This document shows positions 17,214 through 25,895 of a stretch of DNA of 64,000 nt, in pieces. The DNA lies in contig CBDFHU010000090.1 of assembly GCA_965247375.1 (NCBI GenBank), forward strand, positions 1 to 64,000. The letters are read 5' to 3'. The position numbers were made by a program, and so were the translations under genes. The stretch's first letter is position 1. Each line of letters begins with the position of its first letter. The notes beneath the pieces were generated by a model. That model did not search any database. It was not told the DNA's origin and saw nothing but the letters and a program-made list of their open reading frames with translations. This DNA comes from Arsenicibacter sp965247375. Lineage in GTDB: Bacteria > Bacteroidota > Bacteroidia > Cytophagales > Spirosomataceae.

Positions 17214-18861
17214 ATGAACTACATACGCGTATCTGCTTTGTTATCGACGTTGGTGCTTTACACCTCCTGTGGACAGAACCAAACTGCTCCCTCAACCTAT
17301 ACCATCAAGTCCGAAATCAACGACATAGGACCCAACATAATGGTTCGTAATATAAAAAAAGGCAGCAATGGCACCATGTTGATGGCCGGCCCCAACAACG
17401 CTTCATTTGGTGATGTTTTCCGATACGACCCCGGACAGGCAGCAGGAAATCCGTTTACTAATCTTACCAAAAAAACAGGTCAGCACCTATTCCGGGATGT
17501 TCTGGAAGACCGGCGGGGGAATCTCTGGTTTACTACTACTGATTCAGGCGTTTATTATGACAACGGAAAATCCATTCAGCATTTCACCACCACGCAGGGA
17601 CTTGCCAGTAACCGGGTTACGTCGGTTTATGAAGATAAAGCCGGCATTATCTGGTTCGGCACGGCAAGCGGCCTAAGTCGTTACGATCCCGGAGCGGCCG
17701 CCGGGAAATCATTCCGGAATTTCACATCACCAAACGCTCCGCTTTTTTATAAGGAAAGGCATTGGAATAATGATATTCATACCATCATGGAAGATAAAAC
17801 AGGGAAATTGTGGGTTGGCACAAAGGGCGATGCCTTTGTTTACGACGGGAAAACATTCACCACGTTAACCCATAAAGGCGAACCCTTTCTCGACGTCTGG
17901 AGCATAATCGAAGACAGAAAAGGTACTGTTTGGCTTAGCGGTTACAATGGCTTTAGCGGAAATAGCGGTGGCCTCTATCGCTACGACGGCAGTACCTTCA
18001 CGAAGGTATCGGAGCGGGGGAGCTTATGCTATAATCCAGGATAAAAAAGGAAACATCTGGACAACGGGTCCGGTAAATCCTGCAAACTGGACGGTTCAGG
18101 CACTTTCCCGTTATGATGCAAAGTCATTGTATAGTAATAAGCCCACGGTAACCGAAATCAGGTCGGGAAGGACTTTTCTGGGGCTTTCTGAAGCGGGTGA
18201 TGGCAGTATTTGGTTTGGTGATGCGACCGGCGTGTATCGGTATGACGGAAGAACTATCACCGACTTTTATAATAAAGAGGGTCAGAAAAAATATAGCATC
18301 GATACAAAGCAAAGTGTTGTCGTATGGAAGGGTTCTATGCTGCTTGGCGGATGGGATGGCACTACGTTTCTTGGAGATGGTACCAATATGGGGGACGTCA
18401 AGATAGTAAATGGTGAGTTGTTGATCGACAACCGTCGCCTGGTGGGGGGTGACGTTAACGTTGACATGACGACAATTGAGAATTTCGTTGATCAGCGTTC
18501 ACTCAACAAATTACCCGCTTTTTTTGATGTCAAAAAATTCCCTGTTTCAACATTCACCATCACAAAGGTGGAAACGGGAAATACGAAAGTCCCGACTGAT
18601 GGAAGTATACGGGTTAATGAAGGAAATCTAAACGTTACGGGGAACCTGACCATAGAAGGAATCACGAAGGCAGTTACGTTTCCAGCCAAAATGCATTTTA
18701 AGGACGGCATGGACGGAACTGTCGAGGTAAACGGCACGCTGGTCATCGACCGAACAGCCTGGGGTATCGGTTACGGGTCCGAAAAGCACTTTTATAAATC
18801 TGGTGAAGGCACGATTTCGGATGATGTCAAACTCTTTATAAGAATCGTAGCAAAAAAATAA
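17214..18861 (+). CDS. Lipoprotein with two-component-type propeller fused to a YceI domain (single-base frameshift)
   Basis: The N-terminus MNYIRVSALLSTLVLYTSCGQ is a lipoprotein signal. Propeller repeats follow (NLWFTTTDSGVYYDNGKS; IIWFGTASGLSRYDPG; KLWVGTKGDAFVYDGK; GSIWFGDATGVYRYDGRT), as in the sensor part of hybrid two-component systems, and then a complete YceI-like lipocalin fold (about residues 365-548; YSIDTKQSVVVWKGS, LTIEGITKAVTFPA, IDRTAWGIGYGS). YceI proteins bind isoprenoid lipids. The frame breaks in a run of five G (18016-18020); removing one G joins SERG to AYAIIQDKKGNIW and yields 548 residues. It is divergent from the ToxR-like regulator. The fusion is unusual and its role is unknown. 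Confidence 0.8.
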
Positions 18862-18935
18862 GCTGCATTCCTGTGTGCGCCAGTGCGAAGGGTTAATAAC
18901 GGTTCTCCGGTTACCTGTAACCGTGCCGTCCGGGG

Positions 18936-18975
18936 CCGGACAAACGCCGTCCGGAAGCGGACGGCGTTTGTCCGG
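18936..18975. terminator. Perfect 18-bp hairpin after the propeller-YceI gene
   Basis: CCGGACAAACGCCGTCCG and its exact complement flank a four-base loop (GAAG). No T run follows, so termination may be weak or the hairpin may protect the 3' end of the mRNA. It could also be a mobile palindromic repeat. It lies 75 bp after the stop and 118 bp before the PadR start. Confidence 0.55.
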
Positions 18976-19092
18976 TATAATCCACAAAAATGCCCTTTTC
19001 AGGCTCCTGAAGCAGGTAGAGGCCGCTGGCCCGTGATTTGCTATGCAAAAGAGAAAGATAAAATAGTATACCGGATATCATTCTGTTTGCTT

Positions 19093-19428
19093 ATGAAAGG
19101 TACCCAACTAGGGGAATTCGAAGAGATCGTGCTGCTGGCCATTGCACTGTTGTATAATGATGCATACAGCGTTGCGGTTGTGGAAGAGCTGAGCAGCCGG
19201 CTGGAACGCCCGATGAGTCTGGGTGTTGTGCACCGGACCATGCAGCGGCTGGAAGAAAAAGGGCTGGTACAGTCACGTTTCGGGGAGGCTACCGCCGAAC
19301 GCGGCGGGCGGCGTAAACGCCTGTTTACGGTAACCGTGGCGGGTGAACAGGCCCTGCGCGAAGCCCGGCGTATCCGGAATGCGTTGTGGGATGGTATTCC
19401 GGAAGCAGCCTTTACGCACGCACCATGA
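19093..19428 (+). CDS. PadR-family transcriptional regulator
   Basis: A 111-residue winged-helix protein. From the ATG at 19093 it reads MKGTQLGEFEEIVLLAIALL, then YSVAVVEELSSRLERPMSLGVVHRTMQRLEEKGLV, the PadR helix-turn-helix, and the wing with RRKRLFTVTVAGEQAL. The open frame extends 70 codons upstream but has no PadR features there. Its stop overlaps the permease start by four bases (ATGA), so the two are coupled; in this family the regulator usually represses the transporter that follows. Confidence 0.93.
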   Translation: MKGTQLGEFEEIVLLAIALLYNDAYSVAVVEELSSRLERPMSLGVVHRTMQRLEEKGLVQSRFGEATAERGGRRKRLFTVTVAGEQALREARRIRNALWDGIPEAAFTHAP

Positions 19429-22073
19429 AACAGCCACCTGCTCCCCGGCCGGAACCGCCCCAGTGGGCCGAACGCCTGCTCATGCGGATTGCCGCCCCTC
19501 ACCTGCGCGAAGAACTCGCGGGTGATCTTTACGAACTGTTTCAGCACCGCCTGCAGCACTACGGCCTTCGCAATGCCCGGTTGTTATACGTTCTGGAACT
19601 ACTGCTTCTGCTCCATCCGAGGCTCTGGCGGCGGCAGCCCGACACCGCCACCCGCTATTCTGTTCACTTACAACATTCATCCCCTCATCCGGCAACCATG
19701 TTTAGCAACTATCTGAAAATTGCCCGCCGAAAACTGATCAGGCAAAAAACCTATACAGCTGTCAATATCATCAGCCTGAGCCTGGGCATTGCCTGTGCGA
19801 TCCTGATCTTTACCCTGATCAGCTACCACCTGAGTTTTGACGCGTTTCATGCCAGCGGCAACCGTATTTACCGCATTTACACCGAGCTGCATCAGGAACA
19901 GGTCAAACACAACACCGGCGTTCCCTATCCTTTGGGCGAAGCGTTCCGGACCGAGACTGACGTTGCTGAAAAAACCGGCCGCGCTGTGTTTCTGACCAGG
20001 CGACTGATTACCATTTCACCGGACAAAAAATCCGAAGAGGATATTGCCTTTGCAGATCCTGAATTTCTGGAACTGTTTAATTTCCCGCTGCTACAGGGTA
20101 ACCCCAAAACGGCGCTGCATGAGCCCTATACGGCACTGATTACGGAACGACTGGCCAGACAGTATTTCGGCACCGGTGAGGCGGTCGGAAAACTGCTGCG
20201 CATCGACCAGTCGCTGGTCGTGACGGTTACCGGTGTGCTCCGCGACCTTCCGCCCAATACAGACTTCCGGACAGAAATCTATCTGCCCTTCAGTAACCTA
20301 CAGGCTCATATCCCCTGGATGGCCGAAAAAGACTGGTGGCTGGGCTTCAACAAGGAGATGCAGTGTTTTGTCCGGCTCAAACCGGGTGTTGAGGCCGCCG
20401 ACGTTGAGGCCGGTGCGCTGAGGGCAATTTCGGCTAAGCATTACGATAAAGCAAACGCCGGCATTTTCCATTTTAAGCTACAACCGCTTTCCGACATACA
20501 TTTCAACCCTAAACTCCGCGGACAGACCGAAAGGCAACACCTCTGGACATTCGGGCTGACCGGCCTGTTTCTGGTCATTACCGCCTGCGTCAATTTTATC
20601 AATCTGGCGACGGCACAGGCGCTGGGCAGGTCCAGAGAAGTGGGTGTCCGGAAAGCACTGGGCAGTCAGCGGGGGTCGCTTTTCTGGCAGTTCATGACCG
20701 AAACCGGGCTTATTGCCGGCATAGGCATGGTGCTTGCCCTGGGGCTGGCGTATGCGGCAATCCCCTTTGTAAACCAATGGTTCGGGCTGGCACTCAGCAT
20801 CAGTCCGGCAACCAATCCCTATCTGCCCGGTTTTCTGATCCTGCTCTGGGGTATTGTTGTTTTTTTCTCAGGCGCTTATCCGGGGTTGATTCTGGCGCGT
20901 TTTCAGCCCGTGCAGGCGCTCAAAGGCAAGCTTCTGCAAGGAGCATCCGGCAGTTTTTCCCTGCGGAAGGGACTGGTAGTAGCTCAGTTTGCTATCTCAC
21001 AGCTACTTATCATCGGCACCCTTGTCATTACCAGCCAGTTGCGCTATTCACAGCAGACCAGCATGGGGTTCCGGAAAGACGCGCTCGTCATTGTACCCCT
21101 TCCCGATAACCAGCCGGCAATCCGTAACACACTAGCCAACAGGCTTTCCGGACTTTCCGGTGTTGAAAACGTAACGTTTTTTGATACCCCGCCTGCTACC
21201 GAAAGTGTAGGCAGTACCATTATCCGTTTTGCCTCACGGCCGGATCCCGAAAAATTCAATGTATCGATAAAAGCCACCGATCACCGGTACCTCCCGACCT
21301 TTGCCATCCCGATACTGGCCGGCCGGAACCTGACTCCTTCGGATACCGCGCGGGAGTACCTGCTCAACGAAACGGCCGTTAAAGCCCTTGGACTGGTCAG
21401 TGCCCGGGATGCTATCGGGAAACCGGCATCGGTCGATAACAGGCCCGGCACCATTGTCGGGGTTGTCAAGGACTTTCACTTTAAATCCTTCCGCACGGCA
21501 ATCGAACCGTTGTGTATGTCAACCCGAAGCGAGGCGTATACCAGTTGCGGGATTAAAGTCAGCCCGCGCGCACTGGCCACTACGATGGCGGATATTGAAC
21601 AAATCTGGAAGGCGCAATACCCTGCCTCGATTTTCACCTATCGCTTTATGGATGAAGACGTTGCCCGTTTCTACAAACTAGACAGAATGTTGTTGCAACT
21701 TATTCAGTTATTTGCCGGCATCGCCTTATTTGTCGGCTGTCTGGGGCTATACGGGCTGGTATCGTTCATGGCCGCGCAGAAAACCAAAGAAATCGGCGTA
21801 CGGAAGGTGCTGGGCGCCACAACGGGAAATATTCTGTGGCTGTTCGGGAAGGAGTTTACGCGGCTACTGCTGATTGCCTTTATGCTGGCCGCACCGCTGG
21901 CGTGGTGGCTGATGCACAAATGGCTGGCCAATTTTGTTTACCGGATTGACCCCGGAAGCGGTCTGTTTATACTCGCCATCGTGATTACGCTGCTGGTTGC
22001 GCTGCTGACCGTAGGGTTCCGCAGCCTGAAAGCGGCCCTGACCAACCCCGTTAAATCATTACGGAGCGAATAA
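19425..22073 (+). CDS. MacB/FtsX-type ABC transporter permease with N-terminal permease prefix
   Basis: An 882-residue inner-membrane protein. Residues 1-85 are the soluble prefix common to PadR-linked permeases of Bacteroidota (QWAERLLMRIAAPHLREELAGDLYELF). Two MacB/FtsX halves follow, each with a periplasmic domain and three or four membrane segments (first at TYTAVNIISLSLGIACAILIF; later ones after GLTGLFLVITACVNFINLATA, ARFQPVQALKGKL and FAGIALFVGCLGLYGLVSF). The motif EVGVRKALGS and its repeat EIGVRKVLGA are typical. No ATPase is encoded nearby, so it must use one from elsewhere. It probably exports a toxic compound or lipid-like molecule; the substrate is unknown. Confidence 0.93.
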   Translation: MKQPPAPRPEPPQWAERLLMRIAAPHLREELAGDLYELFQHRLQHYGLRNARLLYVLELLLLLHPRLWRRQPDTATRYSVHLQHSSPHPATMFSNYLKIARRKLIRQKTYTAVNIISLSLGIACAILIFTLISYHLSFDAFHASGNRIYRIYTELHQEQVKHNTGVPYPLGEAFRTETDVAEKTGRAVFLTRRLITISPDKKSEEDIAFADPEFLELFNFPLLQGNPKTALHEPYTALITERLARQYFGTGEAVGKLLRIDQSLVVTVTGVLRDLPPNTDFRTEIYLPFSNLQAHIPWMAEKDWWLGFNKEMQCFVRLKPGVEAADVEAGALRAISAKHYDKANAGIFHFKLQPLSDIHFNPKLRGQTERQHLWTFGLTGLFLVITACVNFINLATAQALGRSREVGVRKALGSQRGSLFWQFMTETGLIAGIGMVLALGLAYAAIPFVNQWFGLALSISPATNPYLPGFLILLWGIVVFFSGAYPGLILARFQPVQALKGKLLQGASGSFSLRKGLVVAQFAISQLLIIGTLVITSQLRYSQQTSMGFRKDALVIVPLPDNQPAIRNTLANRLSGLSGVENVTFFDTPPATESVGSTIIRFASRPDPEKFNVSIKATDHRYLPTFAIPILAGRNLTPSDTAREYLLNETAVKALGLVSARDAIGKPASVDNRPGTIVGVVKDFHFKSFRTAIEPLCMSTRSEAYTSCGIKVSPRALATTMADIEQIWKAQYPASIFTYRFMDEDVARFYKLDRMLLQLIQLFAGIALFVGCLGLYGLVSFMAAQKTKEIGVRKVLGATTGNILWLFGKEFTRLLLIAFMLAAPLAWWLMHKWLANFVYRIDPGSGLFILAIVITLLVALLTVGFRSLKAALTNPVKSLRSE

Positions 22074-22080
22074 GGCTTAC

Positions 22081-22110
22081 CGTTGTGCGCCTGCGGACAG
22101 GCGCACAACG
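22081..22110 (+). terminator. Hairpin after the permease gene
   Basis: CGTTGTGCGCCTG and its exact complement form a 13-bp stem with a CGGA loop, eight bases after the stop. There is no T run. It is probably the end of the PadR-permease transcript. Confidence 0.6.
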
Positions 22111-22306
22111 AGCTAATCCGGATAACTTTACGGGCGGCTCCGCCCGACCGTCAGCGCCAAATTGCTGACACGTCTTCTAATGCCTGATTAATGCTTATTA
22201 CTCCATACGGAAAAGTGCCATCCTGAATCAGGAAAGCAGAGTCAACTTTCACAATCATAGCTAACCCCTTCAGTCAGCAAACGACCCGCTGCCACCCTAA
22301 AAAGCC

Positions 22307-22322
22307 CTACCCAAATGGGTAG
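22307..22322. promoter_or_regulatory. Palindrome CTACCC-AAAT-GGGTAG
   Basis: A perfect 6+6 inverted repeat with a four-base centre, 79 bp upstream of the NHL-type remnant. Its form fits a dimeric regulator site. The rest of 22111-22385 shows only a short GC hairpin near 22132-22145 and no gene. Confidence 0.4.
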
Positions 22323-22385
22323 AGGAAAATTCACTCGGCCCGGATAGGTTTGGCCCCGCCAGCTGAATCCAGCTCCTTAATCGGG

Positions 22386-22822
22386 CTTAGCAGCGTATGG
22401 CTTACCGGCAATGCTCTGGCTCAACCTTGCCGGATTATCACTGTCGCCGGTACTGCTGGCCAGTCGGGTAATAAGTAAGCTGGATTTTCCGTATCGGGTC
22501 AGGGTACATCTATTTCGCCGATCAGGGCAATCACCGCATCCAGAAGTTTGCCGGTTCGGCGCCGGGCGCCGGTACTCAGCAGTTGCTGGCGGATGAGTCA
22601 GGTTGTCTGGTCCGGTTACGGGCGCAGGCATCCGGAACGGAGTTCGTTTTTACCGGTGAATCAAACCGTCACCATCACCCGCGCCTGTCCGTAGCAACGC
22701 CGGATTTTCTCAGCCACGCCAATAGTAACCCGCCCGCCTTATACGCTTTAGTTCCTGAAGATCCTTTGCTAAACAGGTTTGCCGCCGCAAGTAGCTCCCG
22801 TTTGGCAACTGTCCGATACTAA
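22386..22822 (+). pseudogene. Remnant of a secreted NHL-repeat surface protein
   Basis: Fragments in different frames resemble a T9SS-type surface protein. The first (22386-22478) reads LSSVWLTGNALAQ, a signal-peptide end, followed by IITVAGTAGQSGN, the start of an NHL repeat, and then a stop. The second (from 22505) reads YIYFADQGNHRIQKFAG, a clear NHL repeat, and then degraded sequence such as SNPPALYALVPEDPLLNRF to a stop at 22822. No full-length frame can be restored with one change, unlike the seven frameshifted genes, so this is a genuine decayed gene with internal deletions. The surrounding 22074-22898 contains no other gene. Confidence 0.6.
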
Positions 22823-22898
22823 ACGTATACCCAACAGTCCTCCGCCGGTAAATCACCAATAACCCGGACCGGATGCTGCCATTAACCAAAACCGCTGT

Positions 22899-24311
22899 AT
22901 GCACTTCCGTTTTTTTTCGCTGGCCACCGTGTTGGCCGGTTCACTGGCCATGGCCTTCACCATGCCGTCTACGGTACGGAACGTAAAGCCGCTGAAGGCC
23001 AACCGGCCACCCAACATTATCCTGGTCCTGATCGACGACATGGGCATTGGCGATGTAGGCTGCTACCGGCCAGACACCGCCGGGTTCGCCAAGGCCGGGC
23101 CGCAGCTGCCCCCTACCCCGAACATTGACCGGCTGGCGGCCGAAGGCATCCGGTTCACCAATTATTACAGCGCCGCCCCGATCTGTTCGCCTTCACGGGT
23201 TGGCCTGACCACCGGCACCGTGCCCGGCAAATGGCGGATCACCTCCTTTCTGGCCGAACGAAAACACAACCGCACCTGTCAGCAGGCCGATTTTCTGGAT
23301 GCCGCAGCCCCGACCGTCGCCAAAGCCCTCAAAACGCAGGGCTATGCCACGGCCCACTTCGGCAAATGGCACATGGGTGGCGGCCGCGACGTTGACAATG
23401 CGCCCGGCATCCGGCAATATGGATTCGATGAATACGCCAGTACGTGGGAAAGCCCCGACCCTGACCCGCTGCTGACCTCCACCGACTGGATCTGGGCCAA
23501 ATCAGACAGCATCAAACGCTGGAAACGGACGGCTTATTTCGTAGATAAAACGCTGGATTTCCTAAAGCGAAACCCCGGTAAGCCCTGCTACATCAACCTC
23601 TGGCCTGATGATGTGCATACGCCGTGGGTACCCGATGAAATGACACTGAACGAAGCGCCGAAAGGCACAGAAAAGCCCCGCGAGTTCAAAGCAGTACTGG
23701 CCGACCTCGATGTGCAGATCGGCCGGTTACTCGATGGGCTGAAGGCACTGGGCATCGACAACAATACCATGATTGTCTTTACGAGCGATAACGGAGCACT
23801 GCCTACGTTTCAGGGGGTACGGTCGGGGATTTTGCGGGGCAGCAAGCTGTCGCTCTATGAAGGGGGCATCCGGATGCCGTTTCTGGTACGATATCCGGCC
23901 GGAACGCCCAAGGGCAAAACCGATCAGGAATCGGTCGTCAGTGCGCTGGATTTATTCCCATCGTTTGTCAGCCTGTCGGGAGGAAAACCCGATTTGAGCC
24001 GGACCGACGGCGAAAACCGGGCGGGCGTACTGCTCGGCAAGGCAACTGCCCGCCAGAAAACCCTGTTCTGGGAATATGGCCGCAACACCGAATCGTTCCG
24101 GTATCCGGCCGGCCGCGACAAGAGTCCGAACCTCGCTATCCGGCAAGGTACCTGGAAGCTCCTGATCAACGACGACGGGTCAAATCCTGAGCTGTATGAT
24201 CTTAGAAAAGACCCGTCGGAAACCACCAATCTGGCTGACCGGCAGCCTGACCGGGTGACGGCGATGAAGTCGGCGGTTTTAAGCTGGCGGTCGGGTTTGC
24301 CGAAGCTGTAG
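22899..24311 (+). CDS. Family S1 sulfatase, secreted
   Basis: A 470-residue type I sulfatase that removes sulfate esters from a glycan. After the signal (MHFRFFSLATVLAGSLAMAF) come the metal-binding LIDDMGIGDVGCY, the activation motif CSPSR inside SAAPICSPSRVGLTTG (the Cys becomes formylglycine), HFGKWHMGG, and the C-terminal metal site TSDNGALPTF. The arrangement is complete. It is convergent with the next sulfatase across a palindromic repeat. It could act on a different linkage from its neighbour, since the two differ in the substrate-binding middle region. The substrate cannot be named. Confidence 0.93.
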   Translation: MHFRFFSLATVLAGSLAMAFTMPSTVRNVKPLKANRPPNIILVLIDDMGIGDVGCYRPDTAGFAKAGPQLPPTPNIDRLAAEGIRFTNYYSAAPICSPSRVGLTTGTVPGKWRITSFLAERKHNRTCQQADFLDAAAPTVAKALKTQGYATAHFGKWHMGGGRDVDNAPGIRQYGFDEYASTWESPDPDPLLTSTDWIWAKSDSIKRWKRTAYFVDKTLDFLKRNPGKPCYINLWPDDVHTPWVPDEMTLNEAPKGTEKPREFKAVLADLDVQIGRLLDGLKALGIDNNTMIVFTSDNGALPTFQGVRSGILRGSKLSLYEGGIRMPFLVRYPAGTPKGKTDQESVVSALDLFPSFVSLSGGKPDLSRTDGENRAGVLLGKATARQKTLFWEYGRNTESFRYPAGRDKSPNLAIRQGTWKLLINDDGSNPELYDLRKDPSETTNLADRQPDRVTAMKSAVLSWRSGLPKL

Positions 24312-24320
24312 ATGACAAAT

Positions 24321-24386
24321 AAAACTCCGCGAGGGTTGATTGACTTTCCAGGAAGTTCTGGTCAATAAACCCTCGCGGAGTTAATT
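24321..24386. terminator. Bidirectional terminator-like palindromic repeat (AACTCCGCGAGGGTT family, copy A)
   Basis: AACTCCGCGAGGGTT (24323-24337) and its complement (24368-24382) enclose an inner arm pair (GATTGAC against GTCAATA) around TTTCCAGGAAGTTCTG. A-rich and T-rich flanks fit termination in both directions between the convergent sulfatase genes. Related copies lie at 32881-32967 and 53565-53617. Confidence 0.7.
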
Positions 24387-24407
24387 TTATTGGTTTATAA
24401 AAACACC

Positions 24408-25784
24408 TCACTGCTCTTTTACTTCTTCGACCCACTTGCGGTAGAGTTGCGTTAATCGCTCCACTACGTCGGGGTGTTGCTGCGACAAGTTCCGGGATTC
24501 GCCCTTATCGGCCTGCAGATCAATCAGCATAAATGATTGCGGGTCCATCTCACCGGCTCTGGCGAAACGCGGGTTGTGCAGCAGCTTCCAGTTCCCTTCC
24601 CGAACCGCCCACTGCGGGTTTTCCTTTGTCCCCTGGCTTTGCCAGAAAAACGTTTTATGCGGAGAAGCCGCCTGCTTCGAGGCAATCACCCCGGTCAGGC
24701 TCAGCCCGTCGATCTTACGCGACGGCAGCGTTAACCGGCAGTATTCGGCCAGGGTCGGAAACCAGTCGATGTTACTGGCAAAGGCGTCACAAACGGCGTT
24801 TCCGGGTATGTGACCCGGCCAGCTGATGATGGCCGGAACGCGGACTCCCCCTTCAAAAACACTGAATTTTGATCCGCGGTACGGCCCGGTAAAGCCGCCG
24901 CCGCCAAAAGCCCGCTCTTCCTCCGAATGCCCCTGATCAGATTGAAACACAATGATTGTATTCTCCGTGAGCTTTAACTCATCCAGCTTCCGGAGCAGCA
25001 GCCCGATTTTTTCGTCCATGGTCGAAATAGCGGCGGCATACATATTGCGCGGCGAAGGCAGCTTACTGTACGTATCCAGCCATTTCGGTTCGCCCTGCAA
25101 AGGGTAGTGCGGCATGTTAATGGCAAAGTACATGAAAAACGGCTGGTTTTTGTGGGTTTCAAAAAACTGCCCGGCCTCCCGCACCATCCGGTCCGGAAAA
25201 TAGTTGCCCGGCTCACGGATTTCCTTGCCGTTCCGCCACAGATCGTGCCGGTTAGGACCGCTCCAGTAAAAGAAATGGGAGTAACTGTCGATACAGCCGC
25301 CCATGAATCCATACGAATAATCAAATCCCTGCTGGTTGGGCATGGTTTCCGGCGAATAGCCCATGTGCCACTTTCCGATGTGTGCCGTTTTATAGCCGTT
25401 ATCCTTAAACAGCTCTGCCATCGTGTACTGACTTCCCGGCATACCGGCAACGCCGTAACTACCCGGTGCGTTATCAACCAGTCCGGCACGCTGCGGGTAG
25501 CGGCCGGTCAGCAACGACGCCCGCGAAGGCGAACAAATCGGCGACGCTGCGTAGAATTGCGAAAAACGGGTTCCGTTGCGTGCCAGCCGGTCAAGGTTCG
25601 GGGTAACCAGGTCTTTAGCACCATAACAATTCAGGTCAAGTGTTCCCTGATCGTCGGTGTAAATCACAATCACATTCGGCCGTTTCCGCTCTGCTCCGGA
25701 AGGCTTTGTCTGCCCAAAGGCATGGCTGCCGGCGAGATGACCGGCGGCCATCACAATGAAAAGCATTTGTTTTATCGATAGCAT
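24408..25784 (-). CDS. Family S1 sulfatase, secreted
   Basis: A 458-residue sulfatase with a signal peptide (MLSIKQMLFIVMAAGHLAGSHAFG), metal site VIYTDDQGTLDLNCYGAKD, activation motif CSPSR in AASPICSPSRASLLTG, GKWHMGYSPETMPNQ and FQSDQGHSEEERAFGG. The middle FMGGCIDSYSHFFYWSGPNRHDLW suggests the N-acetylgalactosamine- or galactose-sulfate-like group, but this is inference. It lies 111 bp after the SusD gene in the same direction and is likely part of the first Sus-type locus, serving periplasmic or surface desulfation. Confidence 0.93.
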   Translation of the reverse strand: MLSIKQMLFIVMAAGHLAGSHAFGQTKPSGAERKRPNVIVIYTDDQGTLDLNCYGAKDLVTPNLDRLARNGTRFSQFYAASPICSPSRASLLTGRYPQRAGLVDNAPGSYGVAGMPGSQYTMAELFKDNGYKTAHIGKWHMGYSPETMPNQQGFDYSYGFMGGCIDSYSHFFYWSGPNRHDLWRNGKEIREPGNYFPDRMVREAGQFFETHKNQPFFMYFAINMPHYPLQGEPKWLDTYSKLPSPRNMYAAAISTMDEKIGLLLRKLDELKLTENTIIVFQSDQGHSEEERAFGGGGFTGPYRGSKFSVFEGGVRVPAIISWPGHIPGNAVCDAFASNIDWFPTLAEYCRLTLPSRKIDGLSLTGVIASKQAASPHKTFFWQSQGTKENPQWAVREGNWKLLHNPRFARAGEMDPQSFMLIDLQADKGESRNLSQQHPDVVERLTQLYRKWVEEVKEQ

Positions 25785-25834
25785 ACCAACATTATTTGAC
25801 CACTAAAATACATACCTTGTCTTTGTAGCAAAAC

Positions 25835-25871
25835 GCCACATCAGTCCACTGTTTTTAGCGGCTGATGCGGC
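25835..25871 (-). terminator. Hairpin between SusD and sulfatase genes
   Basis: On the minus strand GCCGCATCAG pairs with CTGATGTGGC (one mismatch) and is followed by GTTTTGC. It may partly terminate the SusC/SusD transcript before the sulfatase. Confidence 0.4.
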
Positions 25872-25895
25872 GCTGGCATTAACAATACACAGCTT

